A stretch of DNA of 64,000 nucleotides from NCBI RefSeq assembly GCF_003627075.1, contig NZ_CP032630.1, positions 2,418,001 to 2,482,000 on the forward strand. The letters run 5' to 3'. Source of the stretch: Protaetiibacter intestinalis (GTDB taxonomy: Bacteria > Actinomycetota > Actinomycetes > Actinomycetales > Microbacteriaceae). Under the pieces are notes generated by a model. The model made no database searches. It saw nothing but the letters and a program-made list of their open reading frames with translations, and was not told the origin of the DNA. Position numbers and translations under genes: made by a program. The number at the start of each line of letters is the position of its first letter. The stretch's first letter is position 1. Below are positions 9,298 through 16,536 of the stretch, piece after piece.

Positions 9298-10193
9298 CCG
9301 ACATCGGATTCATCGGCCTCGGCAACATGGGCGGACGGATGACGCGCCGCCTCGTCGACGCCGGCACACGTGTGCGGGGGTTCGACCCGCAGCCGGGCGC
9401 CGCGGAGGCGGCGGGCGCGGACCCGGCGCCCTCCGCCGCGGAGCTCGCCGCGGGAAGCGACATCGTGTTCCTCTCGCTGCCCGACAGTCACGTCGTCGAG
9501 GCGGTCGTGCTCGGCGACGACGGCGTGCTCGCCGCGGCGCGCGCGGGCACCGTCATCGTCGACCTGAGCACCTCGGCACCCGCATCCACGCGCCGACTGC
9601 ACGACCTGGCCTGGGAACGCCGCGTCGGCTACCTCGACGCGGGGATCTCGGGCGGGGCCGCCGCCGCGGAGGCGGGGACGCTCACCCTCATGGTCGGCGG
9701 CGAGCTCGAGGAGCTCGAGAAGGTGCGGGATGCGATGTCGCCCTTCGCGAGCAACGTCTTCCACGTCGGCGGGCCGGGCGCCGGGCACACCACGAAGCTG
9801 CTCAACAACTTCCTCAACGCGATCGCCCTGTCGGCGACCGCCGAGGTGATGGTGGCGGCCAAGAAGGCGGGACTCGACCTCGCCACGGTGCTCGACGTCT
9901 TCAACAAGAGCTCCGGCGTGAACTTCGCGACCCTGAACCGGTTCCCGAAGATCATCACGGGCGACTACCTCAAGGGCGGGCTCACCAACACGCTCATGAT
10001 GAAGGACGTCGTGCTCTACACCGAGCTGCTCTCGGAACTCGGCGTCGCGGCGCTCAACGCGCCGGCGCCGCTCGCCGCCTTCGGGCTGGCCCGCCAGCTC
10101 GGCTACGCCGACCAGATCAGCAACACCGTCGTCGACGCGATCGGCGACGTCTCCGGCGGCATCCGCCTGCACGACCCCGAGGAGGGCGAATGA
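9294..10193 (+). CDS. NAD(P)-dependent beta-hydroxyacid dehydrogenase (HIBADH family)
   Basis: A 299-aa 3-hydroxyisobutyrate/tartronate-semialdehyde reductase-type enzyme. The N-terminal Rossmann motif is GFIGLGNMGGRM; the substrate motif is DAGISGGAAAAEAG; the catalytic Lys lies in TKLLNNFLNA. Family members oxidise or reduce beta-hydroxy acids or their semialdehydes. A paralogue is encoded at 10982-11875, so the pathway probably uses two such steps or two stereoisomers. Confidence 0.9.
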   Translation: MTDIGFIGLGNMGGRMTRRLVDAGTRVRGFDPQPGAAEAAGADPAPSAAELAAGSDIVFLSLPDSHVVEAVVLGDDGVLAAARAGTVIVDLSTSAPASTRRLHDLAWERRVGYLDAGISGGAAAAEAGTLTLMVGGELEELEKVRDAMSPFASNVFHVGGPGAGHTTKLLNNFLNAIALSATAEVMVAAKKAGLDLATVLDVFNKSSGVNFATLNRFPKIITGDYLKGGLTNTLMMKDVVLYTELLSELGVAALNAPAPLAAFGLARQLGYADQISNTVVDAIGDVSGGIRLHDPEEGE

Positions 10194-10603
10194 TCATCCG
10201 TCACGCCAACGAGAGCCGCGTCGCGCCCGGTAAGGCATCCAACTTCACGGGCGACGCCGTAGGCGACTCGGTGCTGCCCGCGACCGACGGGGTGATCATC
10301 AACACGGTCACCTTCGCCCCGGGCGCCCGCACCCACTGGCACCACCATGAGCACGGGCAGATCCTCCGGGTGGATGCCGGCTACGGGCTCATCTGCACCC
10401 ACGGTCGATCCCCCGAGCCCATCCGGACGGGCGACTGGATCTGGATCCCCCCGGGCGAGCGGCATTGGCACGGCGCAGCCCCCGACAGCTTCCTCACCCA
10501 CACCGCGATCTCACTCGGATCGACGGTGTGGTCGGACGAGGTAACCCCCGCCGAATACGAGGCGACACCCAGCGAGAAGAAGGACACCACCGATGACCAC
10601 TGA
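10190..10603 (+). CDS. Small cupin-domain protein
   Basis: A 137-aa single-domain cupin. Metal-binding motif 1 is HWHHHEHGQI and motif 2 includes PPGERHWHG. The sequence resembles the small cupins that neighbour or fuse with carboxymuconolactone-decarboxylase-like proteins, and here it overlaps exactly such a gene by 11 nt. It could be an isomerase, dioxygenase-like enzyme or accessory protein; the reaction is unknown. Confidence 0.85.
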   Translation: MIIRHANESRVAPGKASNFTGDAVGDSVLPATDGVIINTVTFAPGARTHWHHHEHGQILRVDAGYGLICTHGRSPEPIRTGDWIWIPPGERHWHGAAPDSFLTHTAISLGSTVWSDEVTPAEYEATPSEKKDTTDDH

Positions 10604-10985
10604 GACCACCCACCAGGAGACCTTCGAACGCGGCATGGCCGTGCGGCGTGCGGTGCTGGGCGACGCCCACGTCGAGCGCTCGCTCGCCCAGGTCTCCGAG
10701 TTCTCCAAGCCCATCCAGGAGCTCGTGACCGAGTACTGCTGGGGCGAGATCTGGAGCCGCGACGGTCTGCCGCGTGCGACGCGCAGCCTCATCAACATCG
10801 CGATGCTGACGGCGCTCAACCGTTCGCACGAGCTGGCCGTCCACGTCCGCGGCGCCCTCAACAACGGGGTCACCGAGCAGGAGATCCAGGAGGTCCTCCT
10901 GCAGACCGCGATCTACGTCGGCGTGCCGGCGTCGCTCGAGTCGTTCCGCGTGGCGGAGCGGGTCATCCAGGAGATGCGCCAGTGA
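10593..10985 (+). CDS. Carboxymuconolactone decarboxylase-like protein (PcaC type)
   Basis: A 130-aa all-helical CMD-domain protein with the PcaC-like core EYCWGEIWSRDGLPRATRSL and LNNGVTEQEIQEVLLQ. PcaC decarboxylates gamma-carboxymuconolactone in protocatechuate breakdown. The motif match is good, but no other protocatechuate genes are present, so a related decarboxylation or isomerisation is equally possible. It has no CxxC, arguing against an AhpD-type peroxidase. Overlaps the cupin by 11 nt and the next gene by 4 nt. Confidence 0.85.
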   Translation: MTTETTHQETFERGMAVRRAVLGDAHVERSLAQVSEFSKPIQELVTEYCWGEIWSRDGLPRATRSLINIAMLTALNRSHELAVHVRGALNNGVTEQEIQEVLLQTAIYVGVPASLESFRVAERVIQEMRQ

Positions 10986-11875
10986 GCGATGGGCCCGCGA
11001 GCACCGTCCCCGTCGGCTTCGTCGGGCTCGGGAACATGGGTGCGCCCATGTCCCGCCGCCTCGTCGCGGCCGGCCACCGGGTGCGCGGCTTCGATGTCTC
11101 CGAGGAAACCCGCAGAGCGCTCGCGGAGGCGGGAGGCGAACCGGCGGGATCGCTCGCCGAGGCGGCCTCCGACGCAGGACTGCTCATCCTCATGCTCCCG
11201 GACTCGCGCGTGGTCGAGCAGGTGATCGGCGACGAGGGCCTGCTCGCGGCGCTCGTGCCCGGCTCGATCGTGGTCGACATGAGCTCGTCGGAGCCGGCGG
11301 CGACGCGCGCCCTCGCGGCGCGCCTCGACGCCCGGGGGGTGGAGCTCGTCGATGCGCCCGTCTCGGGCGGGGTGAAGGGGGCCGTCGCGGGGAGTCTCAC
11401 GATCATGGTCGGCGGATCGAACACCGCCGTCGCGCGCGTGCGTCCGGTGCTCGAGGAGCTCGGCACGGTCGTGCACGCGGGTCCCGTGGGGTCGGGGCAT
11501 GCCATCAAGGCGCTCAACAACCTCCTGTCGGCGACCCATCTGTGGATCACCGCCGAGGCGATGGCGGTGGGGCAGCGCTTCGGTCTCGACCCCGAGGTCA
11601 TGCTGTCGATCTTCAACAGCTCGAGCGGACGCAGCGGTTCGACCGAGAACAAGTGGCCGAACTTCGTGCTCACGGGACGCTACGACTCCGGATTCGGTCT
11701 GCGGCTCATGCTCAAGGACATGCGCATCGCGGTGGGTCTCGCCGATCAGCTCGGTGCACCGAGTGCGCTCGGGGCCGATGCGGTCGAGCTGTGGGCGCGC
11801 GCGGCAGAGGGACTCCCGGAACGCGCCGACCACACCGAGGTGGCGAAGTGGGTTCAGGCGAGGGGAGGGGCCTAA
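10982..11875 (+). CDS. NAD(P)-dependent beta-hydroxyacid dehydrogenase (HIBADH family), second copy
   Basis: A 297-aa paralogue of the 9294-10193 product: Rossmann motif VGFVGLGNMGAPM, substrate motif DAPVSGGVKGAVAG and catalytic Lys in HAIKALNN. The GTG start overlaps the preceding stop (GTGA). Sequence divergence between the two copies suggests different substrates rather than recent duplication. Last gene before the cluster regulator. Confidence 0.9.
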   Translation: MSDGPASTVPVGFVGLGNMGAPMSRRLVAAGHRVRGFDVSEETRRALAEAGGEPAGSLAEAASDAGLLILMLPDSRVVEQVIGDEGLLAALVPGSIVVDMSSSEPAATRALAARLDARGVELVDAPVSGGVKGAVAGSLTIMVGGSNTAVARVRPVLEELGTVVHAGPVGSGHAIKALNNLLSATHLWITAEAMAVGQRFGLDPEVMLSIFNSSSGRSGSTENKWPNFVLTGRYDSGFGLRLMLKDMRIAVGLADQLGAPSALGADAVELWARAAEGLPERADHTEVAKWVQARGGA

Positions 11876-11894
11876 GATGACGATCTAGTCACGA

Positions 11895-11903
11895 TGTCGG
11901 ACA
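11895..11903 (+). promoter_or_regulatory. Candidate GntR operator
   Basis: Inverted repeat TGTC-G-GACA, 32 nt before the GntR gene start. FCD-type GntR regulators typically bind short palindromes of the TNGTCNGACNA kind, so this may be the autoregulatory site. Based on shape and position only. Confidence 0.35.
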
Positions 11904-11934
11904 ACCTGGCGATCGCACAACTGGAAGCGGAGAG

Positions 11935-12636
11935 ATGGCGCGCGAGAACTCCCTGGCGGAATCCTGGAACGCCCAGCCCATCGGGCGGGTGGCCGCCCCT
12001 CTGCGCGAGCAGGTGCTGGCATCGCTGCGCCAGGCGATCCTCGACTTCCACCTCAAGCCCGGTCAGCGACTCGTCGAACGCGAGTTGATGGAGCAGCTCG
12101 GCGTCTCCCGTACGACGGTGCGTGAGGCCCTGCGCGAACTCACCTCGGAGGGTCTCGTGACGGTCGTGCCCCAGCGGGGAGCCGTCGTGGCGACGCCCAC
12201 CCCCGACGACGCGCTCGACCTCTACGAGGTGCGCGCCGCGCTGGAGTCGCTCGTCGTGCAACGCTTCATCGAACGCGCGAGCGACGAGCAGGTGCGGCGA
12301 CTCGAGCAGGCCGTACAGGGGTTCGCCGATGCGTCGATCCGCACCGCCGACATCCGGCAGATCCTCGCGGCCAAGGACAAGTTCTACGTCGTGCTCATCG
12401 AGGGGGCGAACAGCACCGCGCTGCAGCAGCTGCTCGAGGGCATCCAGGCCCGCGTGCAGGTGCTGCGCGCGACGTCGCTCTCGGAGGAGGGGCGCACCTT
12501 CGCCGCGGTCCGGGAGCTGCAGGGGATCGTCGACGCCATCAAGGAGCGCGATGCCGAGCTCGCCGCGCGCCGCACCACCGAGCACATCCGGGCGGCGTCC
12601 GTGACCGCCCTGCACCACATCCGCTCCGGCGACTGA
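11935..12636 (+). CDS. GntR-family regulator with FCD ligand domain
   Basis: A 233-aa regulator: winged helix-turn-helix at about residues 20-85 (LVERELMEQLGVSRTTVREA) and an all-helical FCD domain to the end. In most FCD domains an Asp and three His bind a metal. Here the first His position reads DKFY instead of DxFH and the second reads VREL instead of the usual EH, while a last His (TEHI) remains, so metal binding is probably lost. ATG 11935 follows GGAGAG. Most likely controls the catabolic genes around it. Confidence 0.9.
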   Translation: MARENSLAESWNAQPIGRVAAPLREQVLASLRQAILDFHLKPGQRLVERELMEQLGVSRTTVREALRELTSEGLVTVVPQRGAVVATPTPDDALDLYEVRAALESLVVQRFIERASDEQVRRLEQAVQGFADASIRTADIRQILAAKDKFYVVLIEGANSTALQQLLEGIQARVQVLRATSLSEEGRTFAAVRELQGIVDAIKERDAELAARRTTEHIRAASVTALHHIRSGD

Positions 12637-12719
12637 GGTCGCCGCCGCGGACCACCCACCCACGCCGTCGGCGGAGGGGCGTGCCCGCACGCCGTCGACC
12701 AGACACGAGGAGCCGAGCG

Positions 12720-13487
12720 ATGACGCTCACCCCGAAACAGCAGGAGATCAAGGACCGGTACATCGCCGCGCGCGGCAGTTGGGGAGCGCCGTGGGACACC
12801 GTGCTCGCCGTCGACCCGGACTTCGTCGCCGCCTACCTGGACATGTATCAGGTGCCCTGGACGAAGAACGAGCTGAGCGACAAGTTCAAGGAGCTCTGCT
12901 ATCTCGCCTGGAACGCCGCGGCGACGCACCTTCACGAGCCGGGGATCCGCGCCCACATGCGGCGGGCGATCGAGTTCGGCGCGACGCCCGCCGAGATCGT
13001 CGAGGTGCTCGAGCTCGCCGCGACCCTCGGCATCCACACCATGAACATCGGCGTCCCCCTGCTCGTCGAGGTGCTCGAGGAGCGCGGGCGCACGGGACCC
13101 GCGCCGCTCGATGCGCGGCGGGAGGAGCTCAAGGCCGAGTTCACGCGGGTGCGTGGCTACTGGCACGACTTCTGGAACGAGATGCTCGAACTCGACCCCG
13201 AGATGTTCGGCGCCTACACCGAGTTCTCGTCGGTCCCGTGGCGTACGGGAGCGCTCACGCCCGCCGAGAAGGAGCTCATCTACATCTCCTACGACATCGC
13301 GGCGACGCACCTCTACGTGCCCGGGACGAAGCTCCACATCCGCAACGCGCTCAACCACGGTGCGACGGTGGGGCAGATCCTCGAGGTCATGGAGATCTCG
13401 AGCGTGCTGGGCATCCACGCCGTGACCGTCGGCGTGCCGATCATGGTCGAGGAGCTCTCGGCCGCCGGGAAGGAGGTTCCCCGGTGA
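12720..13487 (+). CDS. Tandem CMD-domain protein
   Basis: A 255-aa soluble protein made of two similar halves (about residues 1-120 and 135-250). Each contains the CMD-domain helix pattern: NAAATHLHEPGIRAHMRRA in half one and DIAATHLYVPGTKLHIRNA in half two, each followed by an ILEV/IVEV-type helix and LGIHxxxxGVP. This is an internal duplication. Only one Cys lies in the core, with no CxxC redox motif, so it is not an AhpD-type peroxidase. Function unknown; its partner at 10593 suggests a decarboxylase or tautomerase-like role. ATG 12720 follows GAGGAG. Confidence 0.8.
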   Translation: MTLTPKQQEIKDRYIAARGSWGAPWDTVLAVDPDFVAAYLDMYQVPWTKNELSDKFKELCYLAWNAAATHLHEPGIRAHMRRAIEFGATPAEIVEVLELAATLGIHTMNIGVPLLVEVLEERGRTGPAPLDARREELKAEFTRVRGYWHDFWNEMLELDPEMFGAYTEFSSVPWRTGALTPAEKELIYISYDIAATHLYVPGTKLHIRNALNHGATVGQILEVMEISSVLGIHAVTVGVPIMVEELSAAGKEVPR

Positions 13488-14959
13488 GCCTCGCTGCCGC
13501 GGAGGCGGCGGCGGTCGCCGCCGTGCCGACGACCCTGCTCATCGACGGATGGCGCGAGGCGGAGGGCGGCGCGACCTTCGCGGTCGACGACCCGTCGACG
13601 GGCGAGACGATCGCGCACGTCGCCGACGGCTCGGTCGCGGATGCCGAGCTCGCCCTCGCGACGGCCGCCGACGCCCAGAACCGCTGGGGCCGTACCCCAC
13701 CGCGCGAGCGTGCCGACATCCTCCGCCGCTGCTACGAGCTCATGCTCGAGCGCAGCGACGAGCTCGCGCTCGTCATGACGCTCGAGATGGGCAAGCCGCT
13801 CGCCGAGTCGCACGCCGAGGTCGCCTACGCGGCGGACTACCTCCGATGGTTCTCGGAGGAGGCGGTGCGAATCAACGGCCGCTGGAGCGTCGCACCCGAC
13901 GGGGCGTCGCGCATCTGGACGATGCGGAAGCCGGTCGGGCCGGCGCTGCTCGTGACGCCCTGGAACTTCCCGCTCGCGATGGGCACCCGCAAGCTCGGCC
14001 CGGCGCTCGCCGCCGGTTGCACGGCGATCGTCAAGCCCGCCAAGCAGACCCCGCTGTCCATGCTCGCGCTCGGTGCGCTGCTGCTCGAGGCGGGGCTTCC
14101 GGCAGACGTCGTCTCGATCGTCACGACGCGCGACTCGCGCAGCGTGGTGGCTCGGTTGATGGGGGACGCTCGCCTGCGCAAGCTCTCCTTCACGGGATCC
14201 ACCGAGGTCGGGCGCGAGCTCGTGCGGCAGTCCGCCGAGCGGATGCTGCGTCTCTCCCTCGAACTCGGCGGCAACGGGCCCTTCATCGTCTTCGACGACG
14301 CCGACCTCGATGTCGCCGTGGAGGCCGCGATGCGTGCGAAGCTGCGCAACAACGGCGAGGCGTGCACGGCGGCCAATCGGATCTTCGTCCAGGAGGGTGT
14401 GCGCGCGCAGTTCGTGGACCGCCTCGTGGAGGCGTTCGCGGGCGTACGGATCGGCCGCGGCACCGAGCCCGGGGTGGGCATCGGCCCCCTCATCGACACG
14501 GCGGCGGTGGCGAAGGTCGAGGAGCTCGTCGGCGCCGCGACCTCGGCGGGCGCGGTCGTGCGCTTCCGAGGCGAGATCCCGCGAGGGGCCGGAAGCTACT
14601 ACCCGCACACCGTCGTCGACGCGGTTCCCCACGACTCGCGGCTCGTGACGGAGGAGATCTTCGGCCCGGTCGCCCCGGTCGTCGGCTTCTCGGACGAGGA
14701 TGAGGTCCTCAGCTGGGCGAACTCCTCCGAATACGGTCTCGCCTCCTATGTCTTCACGCGCGACCTGGACCGGGCGGTCCGGGTGGCGGAGCGCCTCGAG
14801 ACCGGCATGATCGGGCTCAACCGCGGGGTGCTCTCCAACGTCGCGGCGCCCTTCGGCGGCTGGAAGTCGAGCGGGTACGGACGCGAGGGCGGCTCCGAGG
14901 GCATCGAGGAGTATCTGGAGACGAGCTACATCGCGCTCGACGCGGGCCGACTCGGCTGA
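13484..14959 (+). CDS. NAD(P)-dependent aldehyde dehydrogenase, succinate-semialdehyde dehydrogenase (GabD) type
   Basis: A 491-aa ALDH. Visible: TPWNFPLAMGTRK, the FTGSTEVG cofactor loop, the general base Glu in LELGGNGP, the catalytic Cys in NNGEACTAANR and the C-terminal KSSGYGREGG. The residues favour the GabD group, which oxidises succinate semialdehyde to succinate. It closes the catabolic island and could also serve the GABA pathway encoded further on. GTG start overlaps the preceding stop. It converges with the amine oxidase gene, stops 5 nt apart. Confidence 0.9.
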   Translation: MSLAAAEAAAVAAVPTTLLIDGWREAEGGATFAVDDPSTGETIAHVADGSVADAELALATAADAQNRWGRTPPRERADILRRCYELMLERSDELALVMTLEMGKPLAESHAEVAYAADYLRWFSEEAVRINGRWSVAPDGASRIWTMRKPVGPALLVTPWNFPLAMGTRKLGPALAAGCTAIVKPAKQTPLSMLALGALLLEAGLPADVVSIVTTRDSRSVVARLMGDARLRKLSFTGSTEVGRELVRQSAERMLRLSLELGGNGPFIVFDDADLDVAVEAAMRAKLRNNGEACTAANRIFVQEGVRAQFVDRLVEAFAGVRIGRGTEPGVGIGPLIDTAAVAKVEELVGAATSAGAVVRFRGEIPRGAGSYYPHTVVDAVPHDSRLVTEEIFGPVAPVVGFSDEDEVLSWANSSEYGLASYVFTRDLDRAVRVAERLETGMIGLNRGVLSNVAAPFGGWKSSGYGREGGSEGIEEYLETSYIALDAGRLG

Positions 14960-14964
14960 CGCGG

Positions 14965-16332
14965 TCAGTGACCGGTGAGGGGGCCGAGCACGCGGGCGGC
15001 GAGGGAGGCGCGCCCGGTGACACGCTCCTCCACGTCGGCGGCCGTCATCCCGAGGAGCCCGGCGTTCGCGCCGAGGAAGCGCAGCGGCTCGGGCTCCCAG
15101 TCGGGGGAGCGGTGGCCGACCCAGGGCAGCCGGCTCAACTCGCGGTCGGCGCCGGTGAGCAGCTCGGCGAGCGTGCGGCCGGCGAGGTTCGTGGTCGACA
15201 GGCCGTCGCCGACGTAGCCGCCCGCCCACGCGATGCGCGTCGCCGGGTCGTAGCGCACCGCGGCGTGCCAGTCGCGCGGCACGCCGAGCGGCCCGCCCCA
15301 GCGGTGGGTGACCTCCGCATCCCCGATCGCCGGGAACAGCTCGCCGAGCGTGCGCCGCAGGTGCTCGAACACCCGCTCGACCCGGTCGTACCCGCCGCGG
15401 ATGGCGCTGCCCCAGTGGTAGCGGGCCCCGCGACCGCCGAAGGCGAAGCGGTCGTCGGCCGTGCGCTGCCCGTAGATGATGAGGTTGCGGTAGTCGCTGA
15501 AGGTGCGCCCGTGGGGGATGCCGAGCTCGTCCCAGAGGGCGGCAGGCAGCGGCTCGGTGGCGATCATGAGCGAGTAGAGCGGCAGGATGCGCCGGTGGGT
15601 CTGCGCGAGCGTCGCGCCGTAGCCCTCGAGCGCGATGACGACGCGGTCGGCGGTCACCACGCCGCGGTAGGTCTCGACCCGTCCGGGATCCACGCGCGTG
15701 ACGGTCGTGCCCTCGGCGATCCGCACCCCGCGCGCCTCGAGCGCCCGGGCGAGCCCGCGCACGAGCTTGCCCGGATGCAGCCGCGCGCAGTTCGGGTCGA
15801 AGACGCCGCCCCGGGCGCCCGCGGCGTGCGCCCGATCGGCATCCCACCACTCGAGCGGGTCGACCCCGTACCCGGCCGCCTCGTCGACCTCCGCGCGGGC
15901 GGCGCGCTCCTGCACCTCGGAGCGCGCGTAGACGAGCGTGCCGCCCCGCACGTAGTCGCAGTCGATGCCCGCCTCCGCCGCGGCCCGACCGACCTCGCCG
16001 ACCGTGTCGATCATCGCCCGGCGCATCGCGAGGGCGGCATCGCGCCCGTGCGTCTTCGCGAGGGACGCCGTCCCGCGCGGGAACAGCGCCGAGCACCATC
16101 CGCCGTTGCGACCGGAGGCGCCGAAGCCCGCGATCTCCTTCTCGAGCACGAGGATGCGGGCGCCCGGCTCCCGCTCGAGCAGGTACCAGGCCGTCCACAG
16201 ACCCGTCAGGCCGCCGCCGACGATCGCGACGTCGGCCTCCGCGTCCCCGTCGAGTCCCGGACGCTTCTCGAGCGGGTCGCCCGCCGCGGCGACCGAGTCG
16301 TGCCAGTAGGACAGCTCCCGGTACTCGTTCAT
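14965..16332 (-). CDS. FAD-dependent amine oxidoreductase (DadA/PuuB-like)
   Basis: A 455-aa flavoprotein. The FAD dinucleotide motif is VAIVGGGLTGLWTAWYLLE near residue 36, followed by a GASGRNGGWCSALFPRG segment typical of the DAO family branch holding gamma-glutamylputrescine oxidase (PuuB). It probably oxidises an amine or amino acid to an aldehyde/keto product. No PuuA ligase is encoded nearby, so the gamma-glutamyl route is unproven. It lies downstream of the aminotransferase, separated by 204 nt of palindromic repeats. Confidence 0.87.
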   Translation of the reverse strand: MNEYRELSYWHDSVAAAGDPLEKRPGLDGDAEADVAIVGGGLTGLWTAWYLLEREPGARILVLEKEIAGFGASGRNGGWCSALFPRGTASLAKTHGRDAALAMRRAMIDTVGEVGRAAAEAGIDCDYVRGGTLVYARSEVQERAARAEVDEAAGYGVDPLEWWDADRAHAAGARGGVFDPNCARLHPGKLVRGLARALEARGVRIAEGTTVTRVDPGRVETYRGVVTADRVVIALEGYGATLAQTHRRILPLYSLMIATEPLPAALWDELGIPHGRTFSDYRNLIIYGQRTADDRFAFGGRGARYHWGSAIRGGYDRVERVFEHLRRTLGELFPAIGDAEVTHRWGGPLGVPRDWHAAVRYDPATRIAWAGGYVGDGLSTTNLAGRTLAELLTGADRELSRLPWVGHRSPDWEPEPLRFLGANAGLLGMTAADVEERVTGRASLAARVLGPLTGH

Positions 16333-16363
16333 CCCCGTGCGCCCCTCAGCTGCGCCCCGAGGG

Positions 16364-16518
16364 ATCCCATTTCAAGGACTCGGGCGACCGGTCTCGAGGA
16401 CGCATCCAGCGCATCCGGGCTCATCAGCCGACACCAGCCCCAGCTGTCACATCGACTCCTTGAAATGGGATGCCCGAGTCCTTGAGATGGGATGGTGACG
16501 GAACCGGGATGGTGACGG
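16364..16518. repeat. Palindromic repeat cluster (REP-like)
   Basis: ATCCCATTTCAAGGA (16364-16378) recurs as its exact reverse complement at 16457-16471 and, with one change, at 16479-16493 (TCCTTGAGATGGGAT). The outer pair extends to 22 nt (16364-16385 versus 16472-16493, one mismatch). A 13-nt direct repeat GGGATGGTGACGG follows at 16489-16501 and 16506-16518. The 204-nt gap between aminotransferase and amine oxidase otherwise holds no gene. Could be a REP/REPIN-type element or regulator sites for the oxidase. Confidence 0.8.
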
Positions 16519-16536
16519 GAGCGGGCTGGGCGGCGG

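Noticed and set aside
10593..10985. Protocatechuate pathway (pcaC)
   Set aside because: No pcaB, pcaD, pcaG/H or pcaI/J genes nearby; the decarboxylase call is limited to family level.
14962..14974. CGGTCA-G-TGACCG palindrome at the convergent end of region 1 as a terminator
   Set aside because: A single-base centre cannot form a hairpin loop without losing most of the stem; too weak to annotate.
13313..16198. 961-codon minus-strand frame across the aldehyde dehydrogenase and amine oxidase genes
   Set aside because: Overlaps two recognised genes and contains Arg-rich low-complexity sequence; a GC-bias artefact.
14965..16332. Gamma-glutamylputrescine (Puu) pathway
   Set aside because: No PuuA ligase or PuuD hydrolase is present in the window, so only an amine oxidoreductase is claimed.
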